Source: Bacteroidota bacterium
GTDB lineage: Bacteria > Bacteroidota > Rhodothermia > JANXDC01
Reading direction: 5' to 3'
NCBI GenBank assembly: GCA_025059945.1
Contig: JANXDC010000005.1
Coordinates: forward strand, 81,387-145,386
DNA length: 64,000 nt
This document shows, in pieces, positions 1-9,091 of the stretch. The position numbers and the translations under genes were made by a program. The notes under the pieces were generated by a model. It saw only the letters and a program-made list of their open reading frames with translations, was not told the origin of the DNA and made no database searches. Positions within the stretch are counted from its first letter, which is position 1. Each line of letters opens with the position of its first letter.

Positions 1-1496
1 GCCAACAGCAGAAAACGCAGGGCCATCCCATAGGGCAGTAGCGGCCCGCCCGCGCCCTGCGAGCGCAGGCGCCATAGCGTGTACGCCAGCGTCGCCCCGA
101 AGGAAAAGGCCAGGTGCAGATCCCAGGCCGCAGGCCTTGCGACGCCGGCCACAAGAAGGCCTCCCAACAGCGCGGTCGCCGCCGCAAGAGGGCTCAAGGG
201 CGGAGATCGCCGCTCCAGCTGCCCCAAAGGCCAAAGGCCCACAAGCAGCATGGCCGTCCCCAGCAGACACAGGGCCGCATATAACCCCATCACGGGGAGG
301 TCCGGCAATAGCCCCTGTAGCGCGAGATACGTAAGCGTGGAATCAACGGCCAGCTGCTCCAAGAGCCTCCCCAGGCCCGCCCAGATTAGGCCCAGAAAGA
401 GTCCGCAAAACGCGTAAGCCGGCCCCCAGAGGGTGTTTGTCGGGAGGAAAGCCGGCGGCCAACGGGCCCACCGCCATAGGCCGAGCGCCCAGCCGAAGGC
501 GAAAAGGCCCGTTAGCAACAAATCCCCTAGCGAGCGGCTCAAGCTCCCCAAAGCTCCGGATCCAAGCCAAACCGGTCGGAACCATTCCCCCGTCCACGGC
601 ACAGCTTGAAGCGCCCATCGAAAAGCCCACCAGAAAAGGCTCCACACAAGCAAGGCGAGCTCGGGTCGGGGGCCATTCAGCGGAGGACCCCATCGAAGCG
701 CCAGCAGGACGCACCCCAAGATGAGCCAGAGCGCCCACAGGCCTTTGCTGGCCTGGGCAAACCAGGGCAGAAACGCGAGGGGGCGCTCTAGGCGGCCTAC
801 GCGCACCAGCCCTACCATGCGGCCGTCCGATAGACGCAAGGGCGCACCTTCGGCCATATTCGCCTGTGGCTCACCTACGGACCCTAGCCAATGGATCTCA
901 ATCCCCCTACCCCATCGCTCCCGCCAAGGTCGCACCCAATCGTATTCGCGGATATAGGCGTTTTGCACGGGCAACCAGGAACGGAGCAAGCGCCCGATCC
1001 GCACAAAACCGAGCAGGCGATCTTGAGTCCGCACGGGATGCAGCGCCACCAAGTACACCCGACGGCCCGGCTCCACGATGAGCTCGCCCTGCGGCCCTTG
1101 AGCGCTCCCTTCTGCGGCCAGGGGCATCCGCTGGCCACGCCAGGCCAGCTCCCGACCATCGGGGTCCAGAACATCCACACTCCAGAGCTCCTCCTCCCAG
1201 CGCAGCTGCTCCAGCCAGCTCACCAGCGTCCAAGTCTGGCCCTCTAGCCCCTGGCGCACGATGGGATGACGGACTAGCTGCGTGGCACGCCCTTGTAGCT
1301 CAGCCTCAAACCCCCTCCATGCGTTCTGGATGGCTTCTTGGACCTTTTGGCGGGCTCGGGCTTCGGCCTCATCCCAGCGAAGCCAGCGCGTATACTCCCA
1401 CAGCCCCCACAGGCCAAACAGGCAGAGGCCCCCTCCGAAATACGCAAAAAGGACGATACGCGCGCATCGTCCTCGCTGTAGCCTCTTGCAACGCAT
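1..1496 (-). CDS. Membrane sensor-like protein, N-terminal part (runs off left edge)
   Basis: The N-terminal 498 residues are visible; the 3' end lies beyond the window edge. A basic start is followed by one membrane segment (about residues 13-33), a soluble and presumably extracytoplasmic region of roughly 210 residues rich in Trp and Leu, and then a run of at least six hydrophobic helices starting near residue 245. This layout (single helix, outside domain, multi-helix module) is seen in some bacterial sensor kinases, but no kinase domain is present in the visible part, so a signalling role is only inference. The ATG lies 7 bases after the DUF4783 gene, so the two are probably co-transcribed. 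Confidence 0.6.
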   Translation of the reverse strand, partial: MRCKRLQRGRCARIVLFAYFGGGLCLFGLWGLWEYTRWLRWDEAEARARQKVQEAIQNAWRGFEAELQGRATQLVRHPIVRQGLEGQTWTLVSWLEQLRWEEELWSVDVLDPDGRELAWRGQRMPLAAEGSAQGPQGELIVEPGRRVYLVALHPVRTQDRLLGFVRIGRLLRSWLPVQNAYIREYDWVRPWRERWGRGIEIHWLGSVGEPQANMAEGAPLRLSDGRMVGLVRVGRLERPLAFLPWFAQASKGLWALWLILGCVLLALRWGPPLNGPRPELALLVWSLFWWAFRWALQAVPWTGEWFRPVWLGSGALGSLSRSLGDLLLTGLFAFGWALGLWRWARWPPAFLPTNTLWGPAYAFCGLFLGLIWAGLGRLLEQLAVDSTLTYLALQGLLPDLPVMGLYAALCLLGTAMLLVGLWPLGQLERRSPPLSPLAAATALLGGLLVAGVARPAAWDLHLAFSFGATLAYTLWRLRSQGAGGPLLPYGMALRFLLL

Positions 1497-1503
1497 GGGG
1501 TGT

Positions 1504-1932
1504 TCAGGTTTCAAAGCGCAGCTCTTCGATCTCCCATCCCCGTTCACCCATGCGGAGCAGCACGTAGACGCGCAGCTGCCCCCGGCGACCATCGGGGCCG
1601 CGATACGTGTACACCCCTATGCCATAAGAGCTGCCGTCAGCGCCCCCACGGTGGCGAAACTGAAAACCGGCGGGGGGGAAGCGCTGAAAGAACGCGCCCA
1701 GGACGTACTCGGCCTGACGACGGCTGTAGAGGTCGCGCTCTTCCAGCACAGCGATCTCCACGCCCTCTTTGACTAGGGTCACCAGGGCCCGCACCGCGCC
1801 GCTCGACAAGGCGCTCTGGATCTGCGCAAAGGGCCCCTCAGCCGGTTCCCGCGGCGGGCCTCCGGTCTGGGCCCACAGGGGGGCGAAGCCCGCCCACAGC
1901 ATCAGCCCCAGTATTCGCAGCTTGCGACCCAT
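1504..1932 (-). CDS. Exported DUF4783 family protein
   Basis: A 142-residue protein with a clear signal peptide (GRKLRILGLMLWAGFAPLWA, cleavage expected near AQT). The mature part has the pattern of DUF4783, a small family of exported proteins of Bacteroidota-related bacteria thought to have an NTF2-like fold: an N-terminal helix region with AIQSALSSG, then strands ending in GWEIEELRF. The function is unknown. The ATG at 1932 was chosen because the signal peptide starts there; in-frame codons further upstream would add a non-hydrophobic extension into the dehydrogenase gene. It sits between the dehydrogenase (59 bases upstream) and the sensor gene (7 bases downstream). Confidence 0.7.
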   Translation of the reverse strand: MGRKLRILGLMLWAGFAPLWAQTGGPPREPAEGPFAQIQSALSSGAVRALVTLVKEGVEIAVLEERDLYSRRQAEYVLGAFFQRFPPAGFQFRHRGGADGSSYGIGVYTYRGPDGRRGQLRVYVLLRMGERGWEIEELRFET

Positions 1933-1991
1933 AGGCACACCGCAATTAGGTACGATGGAAGTGGTCTTGTCAACGCCGGCGGGTTTAGCCG

Positions 1992-2969
1992 CTAAGTGAG
2001 AGCCTCTGGGTTGACGACCCGGGGCACCGGTCCGCGGCCAGAAAGAGCGGCGATAATGGATTCGGCGCACAGCACGGCCATGCGCTCCCGGGCCTCGCGC
2101 GTGGCGCTGCCAATGTGGGGCGTAAGGACCACGTTGGGCAACTCCAGCAGGGCCGGATGGACGCGGGGCTCCTCTTCGAAAACGTCCAGACCCGCCCCCG
2201 CGATGCGCCCCGCTTGCAGGGCTTCCACCAAAGCGGTCTCGTCCACAACGGGCCCCCGGGCGGTGTTGATAAGGATCGCCGTGGGCTTAAGGCGCGCCAG
2301 CGCGCGCCGGTCGATCAGGTGATACGTCTCCGGCGTAAGCGGACAATGCAGCGAGACCACATCGGCCCTCTCCAGGAGCTCCTCCAGGGAAACGTACTGG
2401 GCTCCGACCAGATACGTGAGCGTCGGGTTGGCGGGTCGACGGTTATGGTACAACACATCCATGCCAAAGGCCACGGCCCGACGGGCTACGGCGTAGCCGA
2501 TTCGGCCCATCCCCACGATGCCCAGCACCTTGCCGCGCAGCTCCAGCCCCAGCCACAAATTGGGCTTCCACCCCGTAAAGCGGCCCTGACGCACAAAACG
2601 ATCGGCCTGCACCACGTGCCGGGCCACGGCCAGGATAAGGGCCATCGTCAAATCGGCCGTGGCGTCGGTCAGCACATCGGGGGTGTTCGTGACCAGCACC
2701 CTCCGGCGCGTGGCGGCGGCTATGTCGATGTTGTTGTAGCCCACGGCGTAGTTGGCGATGATCTTCAACCGAGGCAGGGATTCGATCACCCGGGCCGTGA
2801 TGGGATCCTGGAGCAAACTCAGGAGCGCGTCGGCTTCTTGGGCGGCCGCGATGATCTCCTCTTCGGTAAGAAACCGATCTTCCGTGTTGAGCAGCACCTC
2901 GGCCTGCTCCCGCAGCAGCCGAAGCCCGGCCTCTGGAATAGGGTATGTCACGAAGACTTTGTACTTCAC
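1992..2969 (-). CDS. D-2-hydroxyacid dehydrogenase (glyoxylate/hydroxypyruvate reductase type)
   Basis: A 325-residue cytosolic NAD(P)-dependent enzyme of the D-isomer 2-hydroxyacid dehydrogenase family. The Rossmann motif GMGRIG is near residue 153, the substrate-binding Arg is in NTARGPVVDE, the Glu is in DVFEEEP, and the catalytic His is in LTPHIGSAT. Length and the motif NYAVGYNNIDI are typical of glyoxylate/hydroxypyruvate reductases (GyaR/GhrB group), which reduce glyoxylate or hydroxypyruvate to glycolate or D-glycerate. Close relatives act on other 2-keto acids, so the substrate is not certain. The gene follows mutS2 by 8 bases in the same direction. Confidence 0.85.
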   Translation of the reverse strand: MKYKVFVTYPIPEAGLRLLREQAEVLLNTEDRFLTEEEIIAAAQEADALLSLLQDPITARVIESLPRLKIIANYAVGYNNIDIAAATRRRVLVTNTPDVLTDATADLTMALILAVARHVVQADRFVRQGRFTGWKPNLWLGLELRGKVLGIVGMGRIGYAVARRAVAFGMDVLYHNRRPANPTLTYLVGAQYVSLEELLERADVVSLHCPLTPETYHLIDRRALARLKPTAILINTARGPVVDETALVEALQAGRIAGAGLDVFEEEPRVHPALLELPNVVLTPHIGSATREARERMAVLCAESIIAALSGRGPVPRVVNPEALT

Positions 2970-2977
2970 AACGCCTC

Positions 2978-5347
2978 CTAGCGCAACATCAGAATACTGA
3001 CTCCGGCTCCGCCCTCCTCCGGACGAGCCTCAGCCCAGCCGGAGACAGCCGGATGCGACCGGGCCACCTCCTGCACGACCTGCCGCAGCACCCCGTGGCC
3101 CTTGCCGTGGATGACGCGCACTTGCTGCAGACCCGCCGCCAAGGCTTCATCCAGAAAGCGCTCCACCGCTAAGGCGGCCTCCGCGGAGCGCATGCCGCGG
3201 ATGTCCAGCTCATGCCGAGCGTGCAGCGCCAGCATGGGGCGTGCGAGAGAGCGCACTTGCACCGGTTCCGGCTTGGGGGCCATTACGGCGCGCCGCACTT
3301 GATCTAGGTGCGTACGCAACCTGAACTCTCCCACGCGGAGCAGCACTTGATCACCCGACACCTCCAGAACCTGCCCCCGAAGACCGGCCCGATCCAGTAA
3401 TTCGACCCAATCGCCCACGGCTATGGGCTCGGCGGCCTTGGCCGATGTGGCAAGCTGGTGGCGTTCACGTCGTATGGACTCATGCAGCCGCTCCAGCGCG
3501 GCCCGGGCGTTTCGGGTACGCTCCCGCTCAGCCTGCGCCTCCCGGATCTCCCGAATCGTGCGCTCCACGGTCGCGCGCGCCTCCGCAAGCACGCGTTCGG
3601 CCTCCTCCAGGGCTTTTGCGCGCAGCGCCGCAAGCTCGGCCTCCCAGCGGGCCTTTTGTGCGGCCCACTCCGAGCGCATGCGCTCTAGCGCCTCTCGTTC
3701 TTGCTCCAGACGCAGACGCGCCTCGGCCATAGCCTGGCGTTCCGCCTCCCAGGCGGCTAGAACCGATTCTAGCTTACCTGAGCTGGCCCGCATGCGCGCC
3801 TGAGCCCTGTCCAGGATCGCATCCGGCAACCCGATGCGTCGGGCGATCTCGAAAGCATAAGAACGGCCCGGAAGCCCGGCTTGAAACCTGTAGGTGGGCT
3901 TAAGCTGCTTTTCATCAAAAGCCATGGAGCCGTTTTCCGCCCCCTCTGTGACCAGAGCCCAGGACTTGAGGGCTCCATGATGGGTGGTCACGATCACGCG
4001 GGCGTTTTTCTGGAGCAGCTCCTCCAAGACGGCTTGCCCCAATAGCGCCCCTTCTTCAGGGTCTGTGGCCGTGCCGAGCTCGTCGATGAGCACCAGCGTC
4101 CGCTCGTCGGCGCGCGCCAGGATGTCCCGCTGACGAGCCAGGTGGGCGCTAAAGGTGGACAGATCGCTTTCCACCGACTGCGCATCGCCGATGTCCACGC
4201 CTACGCGCTCGAAGATGCCGATGCGGCTTCGGGGATGAGCGGGTATAAGCAGGCCCGCCTGGGCCATGAGGACCAACAGACCCACGGTCTTCATGGTCAC
4301 GGACTTGCCCCCGGCGTTGGGGCCGGAGATCACAAGCACCCGAGCTCGCCGGCCCACCTCTAGCGTCACGGGGACTACGGAGCTTTTGTCCTCCCGGCTC
4401 AGCCACAACACGGGATGTCGGGCCTCGTAAAGCGCGACGGATCCGTCGGCTGTGAGCTCCGGCATCTCGGCTCGAAGCTCCCGGGCCAGCTGGGCGCGCG
4501 CCCAAAGCTCATCGAAAGAGGCCATGAGCTCTAGGTTCCGTTCTAAGCTGGCCAGCTGAGCGCGGACCGATTCGGTCAGAGCGCGCAGTACGCGCTCGCG
4601 TTCCCGCTCGATTTCCGCCTCCAGGGCGCGCAGCTCGTTGTTGAGCTCCAAGACAGCCGCAGGTTCGACGTACACCGTCTGGCCCGTAGCCGAGACGTCG
4701 TGCACAAACCCCGCCACATGGCGCTTATGCTCGACGCGAACGGGCAAAACAAGACGACCGGCCCGAAACGTAGGCTGATCTTCGGCTAAAAAACCCTTTG
4801 CGGCCCATTGCTGCAGGATCTGCTCCAGACGCCGACGCAGCTGAGCGTCCACGCGGGCCTGCTCCTGATGAAACCGGATAAGCTCTGGGGAGGCCGTCGG
4901 GCGCACCTGTCCATCTTCCGTAAGGGCCTTCAGGATGGCCTCCTCTAGCTCCGGAAGCGGAATTAGGGAGCCAAAGGCCTCCCAAAGTGGGGCGCACTGC
5001 TCGCGACGAAGCGCCAGGTAGCTACGCAATCGCCGAACCTGTCGAAGCCAACGGGCGAGCGCAACCAGTTCAGCTCCGGACAAGGCGGCGTCCACAACGG
5101 CCGCCGCTTTGAGGCTTGTGCGCACATCCGGCCATGGCTCCATAGGAGGGGGATCGTCGCAGGCTAGGAGGGCTTTTAGCGCCTCTGTGCGGCTCATCCA
5201 GAGCCGGATCCGATCCAGATCGGTCCAGAAGCCGAGCTGGCGGATCCGCTCTCGACCGGGCTCGGAGAGCGCTAGGCTTTCCAAGCGCGACCGGAGCGTT
5301 CCGAAACCCAGCAGCTCCGGCGCGTGAGCCGGAATGCACTCTATCAT
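2978..5347 (-). CDS. mutS2: MutS2, Smr-domain ATPase/endonuclease
   Basis: A 789-residue MutS2 protein. The order is an N-terminal core and clamp region with long heptad-like helices, an ABC-type ATPase with Walker A GPNAGGKS and Walker B followed by DELGTATDPEEG, a second long coiled coil (about residues 500-620) rich in Glu/Arg/Ala, a KOW-like stretch, and a C-terminal Smr domain with LDIRGMRS and HGKGHGVLR. MutS2 proteins restrain homologous recombination and in some species rescue collided ribosomes; they lack the mismatch-recognition domain of MutS1. The start codon overlaps the stop of the nucleotidyltransferase gene as ATGA, which argues for translational coupling. Confidence 0.95.
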   Translation of the reverse strand: MIECIPAHAPELLGFGTLRSRLESLALSEPGRERIRQLGFWTDLDRIRLWMSRTEALKALLACDDPPPMEPWPDVRTSLKAAAVVDAALSGAELVALARWLRQVRRLRSYLALRREQCAPLWEAFGSLIPLPELEEAILKALTEDGQVRPTASPELIRFHQEQARVDAQLRRRLEQILQQWAAKGFLAEDQPTFRAGRLVLPVRVEHKRHVAGFVHDVSATGQTVYVEPAAVLELNNELRALEAEIERERERVLRALTESVRAQLASLERNLELMASFDELWARAQLARELRAEMPELTADGSVALYEARHPVLWLSREDKSSVVPVTLEVGRRARVLVISGPNAGGKSVTMKTVGLLVLMAQAGLLIPAHPRSRIGIFERVGVDIGDAQSVESDLSTFSAHLARQRDILARADERTLVLIDELGTATDPEEGALLGQAVLEELLQKNARVIVTTHHGALKSWALVTEGAENGSMAFDEKQLKPTYRFQAGLPGRSYAFEIARRIGLPDAILDRAQARMRASSGKLESVLAAWEAERQAMAEARLRLEQEREALERMRSEWAAQKARWEAELAALRAKALEEAERVLAEARATVERTIREIREAQAERERTRNARAALERLHESIRRERHQLATSAKAAEPIAVGDWVELLDRAGLRGQVLEVSGDQVLLRVGEFRLRTHLDQVRRAVMAPKPEPVQVRSLARPMLALHARHELDIRGMRSAEAALAVERFLDEALAAGLQQVRVIHGKGHGVLRQVVQEVARSHPAVSGWAEARPEEGGAGVSILMLR

Positions 5348-6345
5348 GCGCCTTCAGCCGCGCTGTGATCGCCCACGTTGAAGCGGCCTGAAAGCCCCCG
5401 CAGGCGGGCGTGCTGTCCGATGAAGCTCTCCTCCAAGGCTACGCGCACCAGCTCGGCTCTGCGGTTTACGATGGAGCGCCGCACGATCGCGTCCTCCAGG
5501 CGCGCGCCCGCCTCTACGGAAACATATGGGCCCACCACGGAGCGCGAGATCACAGCGCCTGGACCCACATAGACGGGCTCAATCAGGACGCTCCTTTCTA
5601 CCGCGGCCGCCGGATCCACGGAGCGTCCCAAACGTTCCAAGAAGTAAAACGTGCTCCGTAAGGTGTCCGCGACCGTGCCGCAATCAAGCCAAGCCGAAAC
5701 GCTTGAGGTGGCGAAATGTAGACCCTGTTTGAGTAGGTCATCCAAGGCGTCCGTTAGCTGCAGCTCCCCTCCGTATCCGCGCCGGTCTTCTGCGATCAGG
5801 CGCTCCAAGGCCCTGCGCAGGTGCGCCCCTTCTCGGAAGTAGTAAATGCCGACTATGGCCTTGTTTGAGATAGGCGTGGAGGGTTTTTCTACGAAATCCG
5901 TAATCCGGCCCTCGCGCTCGAGCACGACCCCGAAGCGTCGGGGGTCCTGAACTTCGCAGGTCCAGACGACGGCCTCCGCCTCGAAATGCGGCGCGTGGTC
6001 CAGTTCAAAAAGCGTATCGGCAAAAGCCACCAACACTGGGCCCGCAAGCAGCTCGGCCGCCATGTAGACGGCGTGCCCCGTACCCTCAGGCCGCTCTTGG
6101 CGGTAAAAGCGCGCCTCAAAGCCCAGACGATCGCAGATGGCCCTGAGCTCCCGAGTTACCTCCGGACCGAAATCGCCCAATACAAAACCCACGGTCGCGA
6201 TGCGCTCCGGAAGGACGGCGGCGAAGGTCTCCAGGATGCGTTCGATCATGGATTTGCCCGCAATGGGTAGCAGGGGCTTGGGCGTGGTGTGGGTGTGCGG
6301 CCGCAGACGCGTGCCCTTGCCCGCCATGGGCACCACAAGATGCAT
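5344..6345 (-). CDS. Sugar-phosphate nucleotidyltransferase with left-handed beta-helix tail
   Basis: A 333-residue NDP-sugar pyrophosphorylase-like protein. The N-terminal nucleotide-binding signature GKGTRLRPHT and the following TTPKPLLPIAGKSMIERIL are typical of enzymes that join a sugar-1-phosphate to NTP (RmlA/GlmU/GlgC relatives). Residues from about 245 to the end contain hexapeptide-like repeats (VYVGPGAVISRSVVGPYVSV and following), i.e. a short left-handed beta-helix. The sugar and nucleotide cannot be read from the sequence. The ATG directly abuts the stop of the upstream DUF4198-like gene and its stop overlaps mutS2, so the three form one transcript. Confidence 0.85.
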   Translation of the reverse strand: MHLVVPMAGKGTRLRPHTHTTPKPLLPIAGKSMIERILETFAAVLPERIATVGFVLGDFGPEVTRELRAICDRLGFEARFYRQERPEGTGHAVYMAAELLAGPVLVAFADTLFELDHAPHFEAEAVVWTCEVQDPRRFGVVLEREGRITDFVEKPSTPISNKAIVGIYYFREGAHLRRALERLIAEDRRGYGGELQLTDALDDLLKQGLHFATSSVSAWLDCGTVADTLRSTFYFLERLGRSVDPAAAVERSVLIEPVYVGPGAVISRSVVGPYVSVEAGARLEDAIVRRSIVNRRAELVRVALEESFIGQHARLRGLSGRFNVGDHSAAEGA

Positions 6346-7020
6346 TCAGTCCCCCTCTTCGCAAAGAATCCAGAGCGTGGCGCGGTGTTCGATGGCCTCA
6401 TACGGGCGACCCCGTACGGTGCCGGAGCGCTCCAGGCGCACCACAGCAAGCAGCCCATAAGAGCCGGGCTCAAGCGGCGCCATCTCGACAAGCCCTTCGG
6501 CGTCGGCTATGCGTTCTTCCGCCGTCTTGTGAGCGCCTATGAGCTGCAGCCTAGCGCCTGCCGCGGGACGGTTGAAAAACTCCAAGCGCACAAGCCAGGG
6601 CCTTCCCGGCTGCGGCCAGCCGCTGGGCAAGAGCCGCAGACTAAGATGCGGAACCGGCATGGTCGAGGGCTTGGGGCCTGGGCCGAGCAGGAAGCTCTGC
6701 GCATAACAGTGCACATACAAGGCCGGACGTTCCGGCGCTTCGTAGTAGCCAAGGTCGTAATACAAGCCCAACGCTAGGGGAGGACGTTCCGGGCTCACGT
6801 AGAAGCCCAACTTCCGCTGCGCGTTTATGCTTAAGCGCAACGTCTCAACGTCGAGCTCTTGGGCGCGTTCGGCCCAAATCCGGGCCCGCACCAGCGCGCT
6901 CTCCACCGCGGGCGGCAAGACCCCGTCCGCTTCCGGATGCCCATAGCGCACCTCCACCCAAAGTCGCCCCGCCGAGGCCTGAGCCGGCGGGGGCGGTATG
7001 ATCCAGAACATCGGTTCCAT
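6346..7020 (-). CDS. DUF4198-like protein with Ig/transthyretin-type fold (tentative)
   Basis: A 224-residue protein starting MEPMFWIIPPPP. The opening FWIIPP followed by WVEVRYGHPE, and the closing half (ADAEGLVEMAPLEPGSYGLL, then Y-x-H-x-ATL), resemble DUF4198 proteins, which have a transthyretin-like beta-sandwich and are often found near metal uptake genes. No signal peptide is evident with this start; in-frame codons upstream would extend it by up to 87 residues of unlikely composition into the divergent promoter region. First gene of the minus-strand run leading to the nucleotidyltransferase and mutS2. The family assignment is from pattern resemblance only. Confidence 0.5.
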   Translation of the reverse strand: MEPMFWIIPPPPAQASAGRLWVEVRYGHPEADGVLPPAVESALVRARIWAERAQELDVETLRLSINAQRKLGFYVSPERPPLALGLYYDLGYYEAPERPALYVHCYAQSFLLGPGPKPSTMPVPHLSLRLLPSGWPQPGRPWLVRLEFFNRPAAGARLQLIGAHKTAEERIADAEGLVEMAPLEPGSYGLLAVVRLERSGTVRGRPYEAIEHRATLWILCEEGD

Positions 7021-7142
7021 GGCCCGATCCGAAAAACCGGCTCGAAAATACGCGCCTAGGCGCTTCGCTGTAAAGGCGCTTCTTGTCCGGGCTCGATCGG
7101 CATCGCCATATTTACAACAGTGGAGACGAAGGGAGACCTGGC

Positions 7143-7898
7143 ATGTCTCGCGGCCTTTTACCGGCGTCCTTGATTTTATGCATCCTCCTGGGCTGCGCAA
7201 GCCGCCCTCCGGCCTCCCCCTCATACACTCCCGAGGAGTTATGGCGCATGGCCGCAGAACGCTTGCAGCCCGCCCCCCCACCGGCCCAGATGAGCTTCGA
7301 ACTTACGCTCCAGACCCCGCAGCAGAGCCTGCCAGCGGGGGGTGAGCTCTTCTTCCGAGGCGATAGCCTATTGTTTGCCCGCATCGTGGCCTTGATGGGG
7401 CTGGAGGTGGCCCGCGTGCGTCTAGTCCGGGACTCCCTGGAGATCTGGGACCGCTTCAACGGACGGATCGTGATGCTGGGCGCGCGCCCCCGTCAGCTGC
7501 CCTTCGGATTGGCCCTGCCTGAGCCGGTGCGCTTTAGCCCGGCTCTGGTGTGGACGTGGCTATCAGGACGGGATCTGGCCCGCTTTTGGTCCGATAGCGC
7601 ACGCCTTGAGCTCGCCGAATCCGAACAGCCCTCCTGGCGGGGGCCGGATGTTCGGATCAGCTTGGACCCCACCAACGGGCTACCAGCGCGCCTGGAGCGA
7701 TATGCCGGAACGACCCTGCTAGAGGAACGGCGCTACGAGGAGTGGTCGTCTTGGAACGGCGCCTGGCTGCCCCGTCGGATTCTGGTGCGCAGACCCCGCG
7801 AGGGATGGGAGCTCGTGTATCGCCTGCGCGCCCTCTCCGAATCCGGCGCCCCGCCAGAGTGGAACCCTCCGCCACAGCTTCCCCGGTTGCGATGGTAG
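7143..7898 (+). CDS. DUF4292 family lipoprotein
   Basis: A 251-residue lipoprotein: hydrophobic signal followed by the lipobox ILLGC, then a proline-rich linker and a domain of alternating strands with the features of DUF4292, a LolA-like/outer-membrane-associated family of Bacteroidota relatives. A role in envelope lipid or lipoprotein handling is inference. ATG at 7143 is preceded by a purine-rich ribosome-binding site (GAAGGGAG); longer in-frame starts lack a signal-like N-terminus. The stop overlaps the start of the EnvC-like gene by 7 bases, so translation of the two is probably coupled. Confidence 0.7.
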   Translation: MSRGLLPASLILCILLGCASRPPASPSYTPEELWRMAAERLQPAPPPAQMSFELTLQTPQQSLPAGGELFFRGDSLLFARIVALMGLEVARVRLVRDSLEIWDRFNGRIVMLGARPRQLPFGLALPEPVRFSPALVWTWLSGRDLARFWSDSARLELAESEQPSWRGPDVRISLDPTNGLPARLERYAGTTLLEERRYEEWSSWNGAWLPRRILVRRPREGWELVYRLRALSESGAPPEWNPPPQLPRLRW

Positions 7899-9091
7899 GC
7901 CTGCTGTTGGGGTTTCTGTGGCTGGCCAGCATCCCGGCCTGGGCTCAGGATCCGAACGCGCGTCAACAGACACAGCAGGAGCTGGAGCTGCTGCGCCAGG
8001 AGATTCGACGCTACGAAGAAGCCTTGCGCCGCGCCCAACAGGCCGAACGTCAAGCCCTTCGGCTGTTGGAGAACTACAACCGGCAGATCCGACTGCGGGA
8101 CGCCTTGCTGGCGACTCTAGCCCGGCGCGTACGGGAGCTAGACGCGGAAATGGCGCATACGCAGGAGCAGATCGCGCAGATTCAAGACCGATACAGGGGG
8201 CTTTTGGAGCAGTATCGTCGGCGGGCCCAATACGCCTATCGATACGGCCGGCTGCATGAGCTGGCCCTCGTCTTTACGGCCGAGAGCTTCAATCAGGCCC
8301 TCATCCGGGCTCGCTATCTGCGACGCTTTGCCCAGGAGCGTCGCCGGCAGGCTGAGGCGCTGCGCGAGCTGGAGCGGCTGCTTCTGGAAAAGCAACGAGC
8401 CCTGGCCAGCCAGCGAAGCGCTAGCCAAACCCTGCTACAGGACTCCGAGCGGGAGCGGCGGGCGTTGTTGGCCAAGCTGCAAGAAAGAGATGCCTTCGTA
8501 CGCTCCCTGCGCCAAGACCGGGCGCGCATCCAGCGGGAGCTTGAAGCCAAGCGCCGGTATGCGCGGGAACTGGAGCGTCGACTGGCCGCGCTTATCGCGG
8601 AGGAGCAGCGCCGCAGCGCGGCCGAAGCAGCGGCCTCGCCGGAAGCGGAAGCGAACCTAGCGCGGCTCAGCGGGGACTTTGCGGCCAACCGAGGGCGACT
8701 TCCCTGGCCCGCCGACGGTTTTATCGCCGAGCGCTACGGCAGGCGCGTGCATCCCGAGTACGGTACGCAGACGCTCAACATCGGCATCGACATCGCCACC
8801 CCGCCGGCCGCCCCCGTTCGGGCCGTCTTCGACGGGCGCGTAACGCGTGTGCTTTTTATGGCCGACTACGGCAACACGGTGCTCATTCAACATGGGGCCT
8901 ATACGACGGTGTATGCAAACCTCTCGACCGTGTTCGTGCAAGAGGGCGAGCTCGTAGCGGCCGGCCAGATCATCGCCCGGGCGGGCCTGGAAGAATCCCC
9001 TCGCGGCACGGGGGTCTTCTTCGCCCTCTGGCATGGACAGAGGCACGTCGATCCCGAACCCTGGCTTGCACCCCGCCGGGAAAGACCATGA
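7892..9091 (+). CDS. EnvC-like murein hydrolase activator (degenerate LytM domain)
   Basis: A 399-residue exported protein. A signal peptide (VGLLLGFLWLASIPAWAQ) is followed by about 250 residues of charged coiled coil and a C-terminal M23/LytM domain. The zinc site is not conserved: the usual HxxxD is NIGID and the usual HxH is replaced by VFFALW. The same loss is seen in EnvC-type proteins, which activate amidases during cell separation instead of cutting peptidoglycan themselves. The ATG at 7892 sits inside the end of the DUF4292 gene; the stop overlaps mobA as ATGA. An intact M23 paralogue is at 35859-36827. Confidence 0.8.
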   Translation: MVGLLLGFLWLASIPAWAQDPNARQQTQQELELLRQEIRRYEEALRRAQQAERQALRLLENYNRQIRLRDALLATLARRVRELDAEMAHTQEQIAQIQDRYRGLLEQYRRRAQYAYRYGRLHELALVFTAESFNQALIRARYLRRFAQERRRQAEALRELERLLLEKQRALASQRSASQTLLQDSERERRALLAKLQERDAFVRSLRQDRARIQRELEAKRRYARELERRLAALIAEEQRRSAAEAAASPEAEANLARLSGDFAANRGRLPWPADGFIAERYGRRVHPEYGTQTLNIGIDIATPPAAPVRAVFDGRVTRVLFMADYGNTVLIQHGAYTTVYANLSTVFVQEGELVAAGQIIARAGLEESPRGTGVFFALWHGQRHVDPEPWLAPRRERP

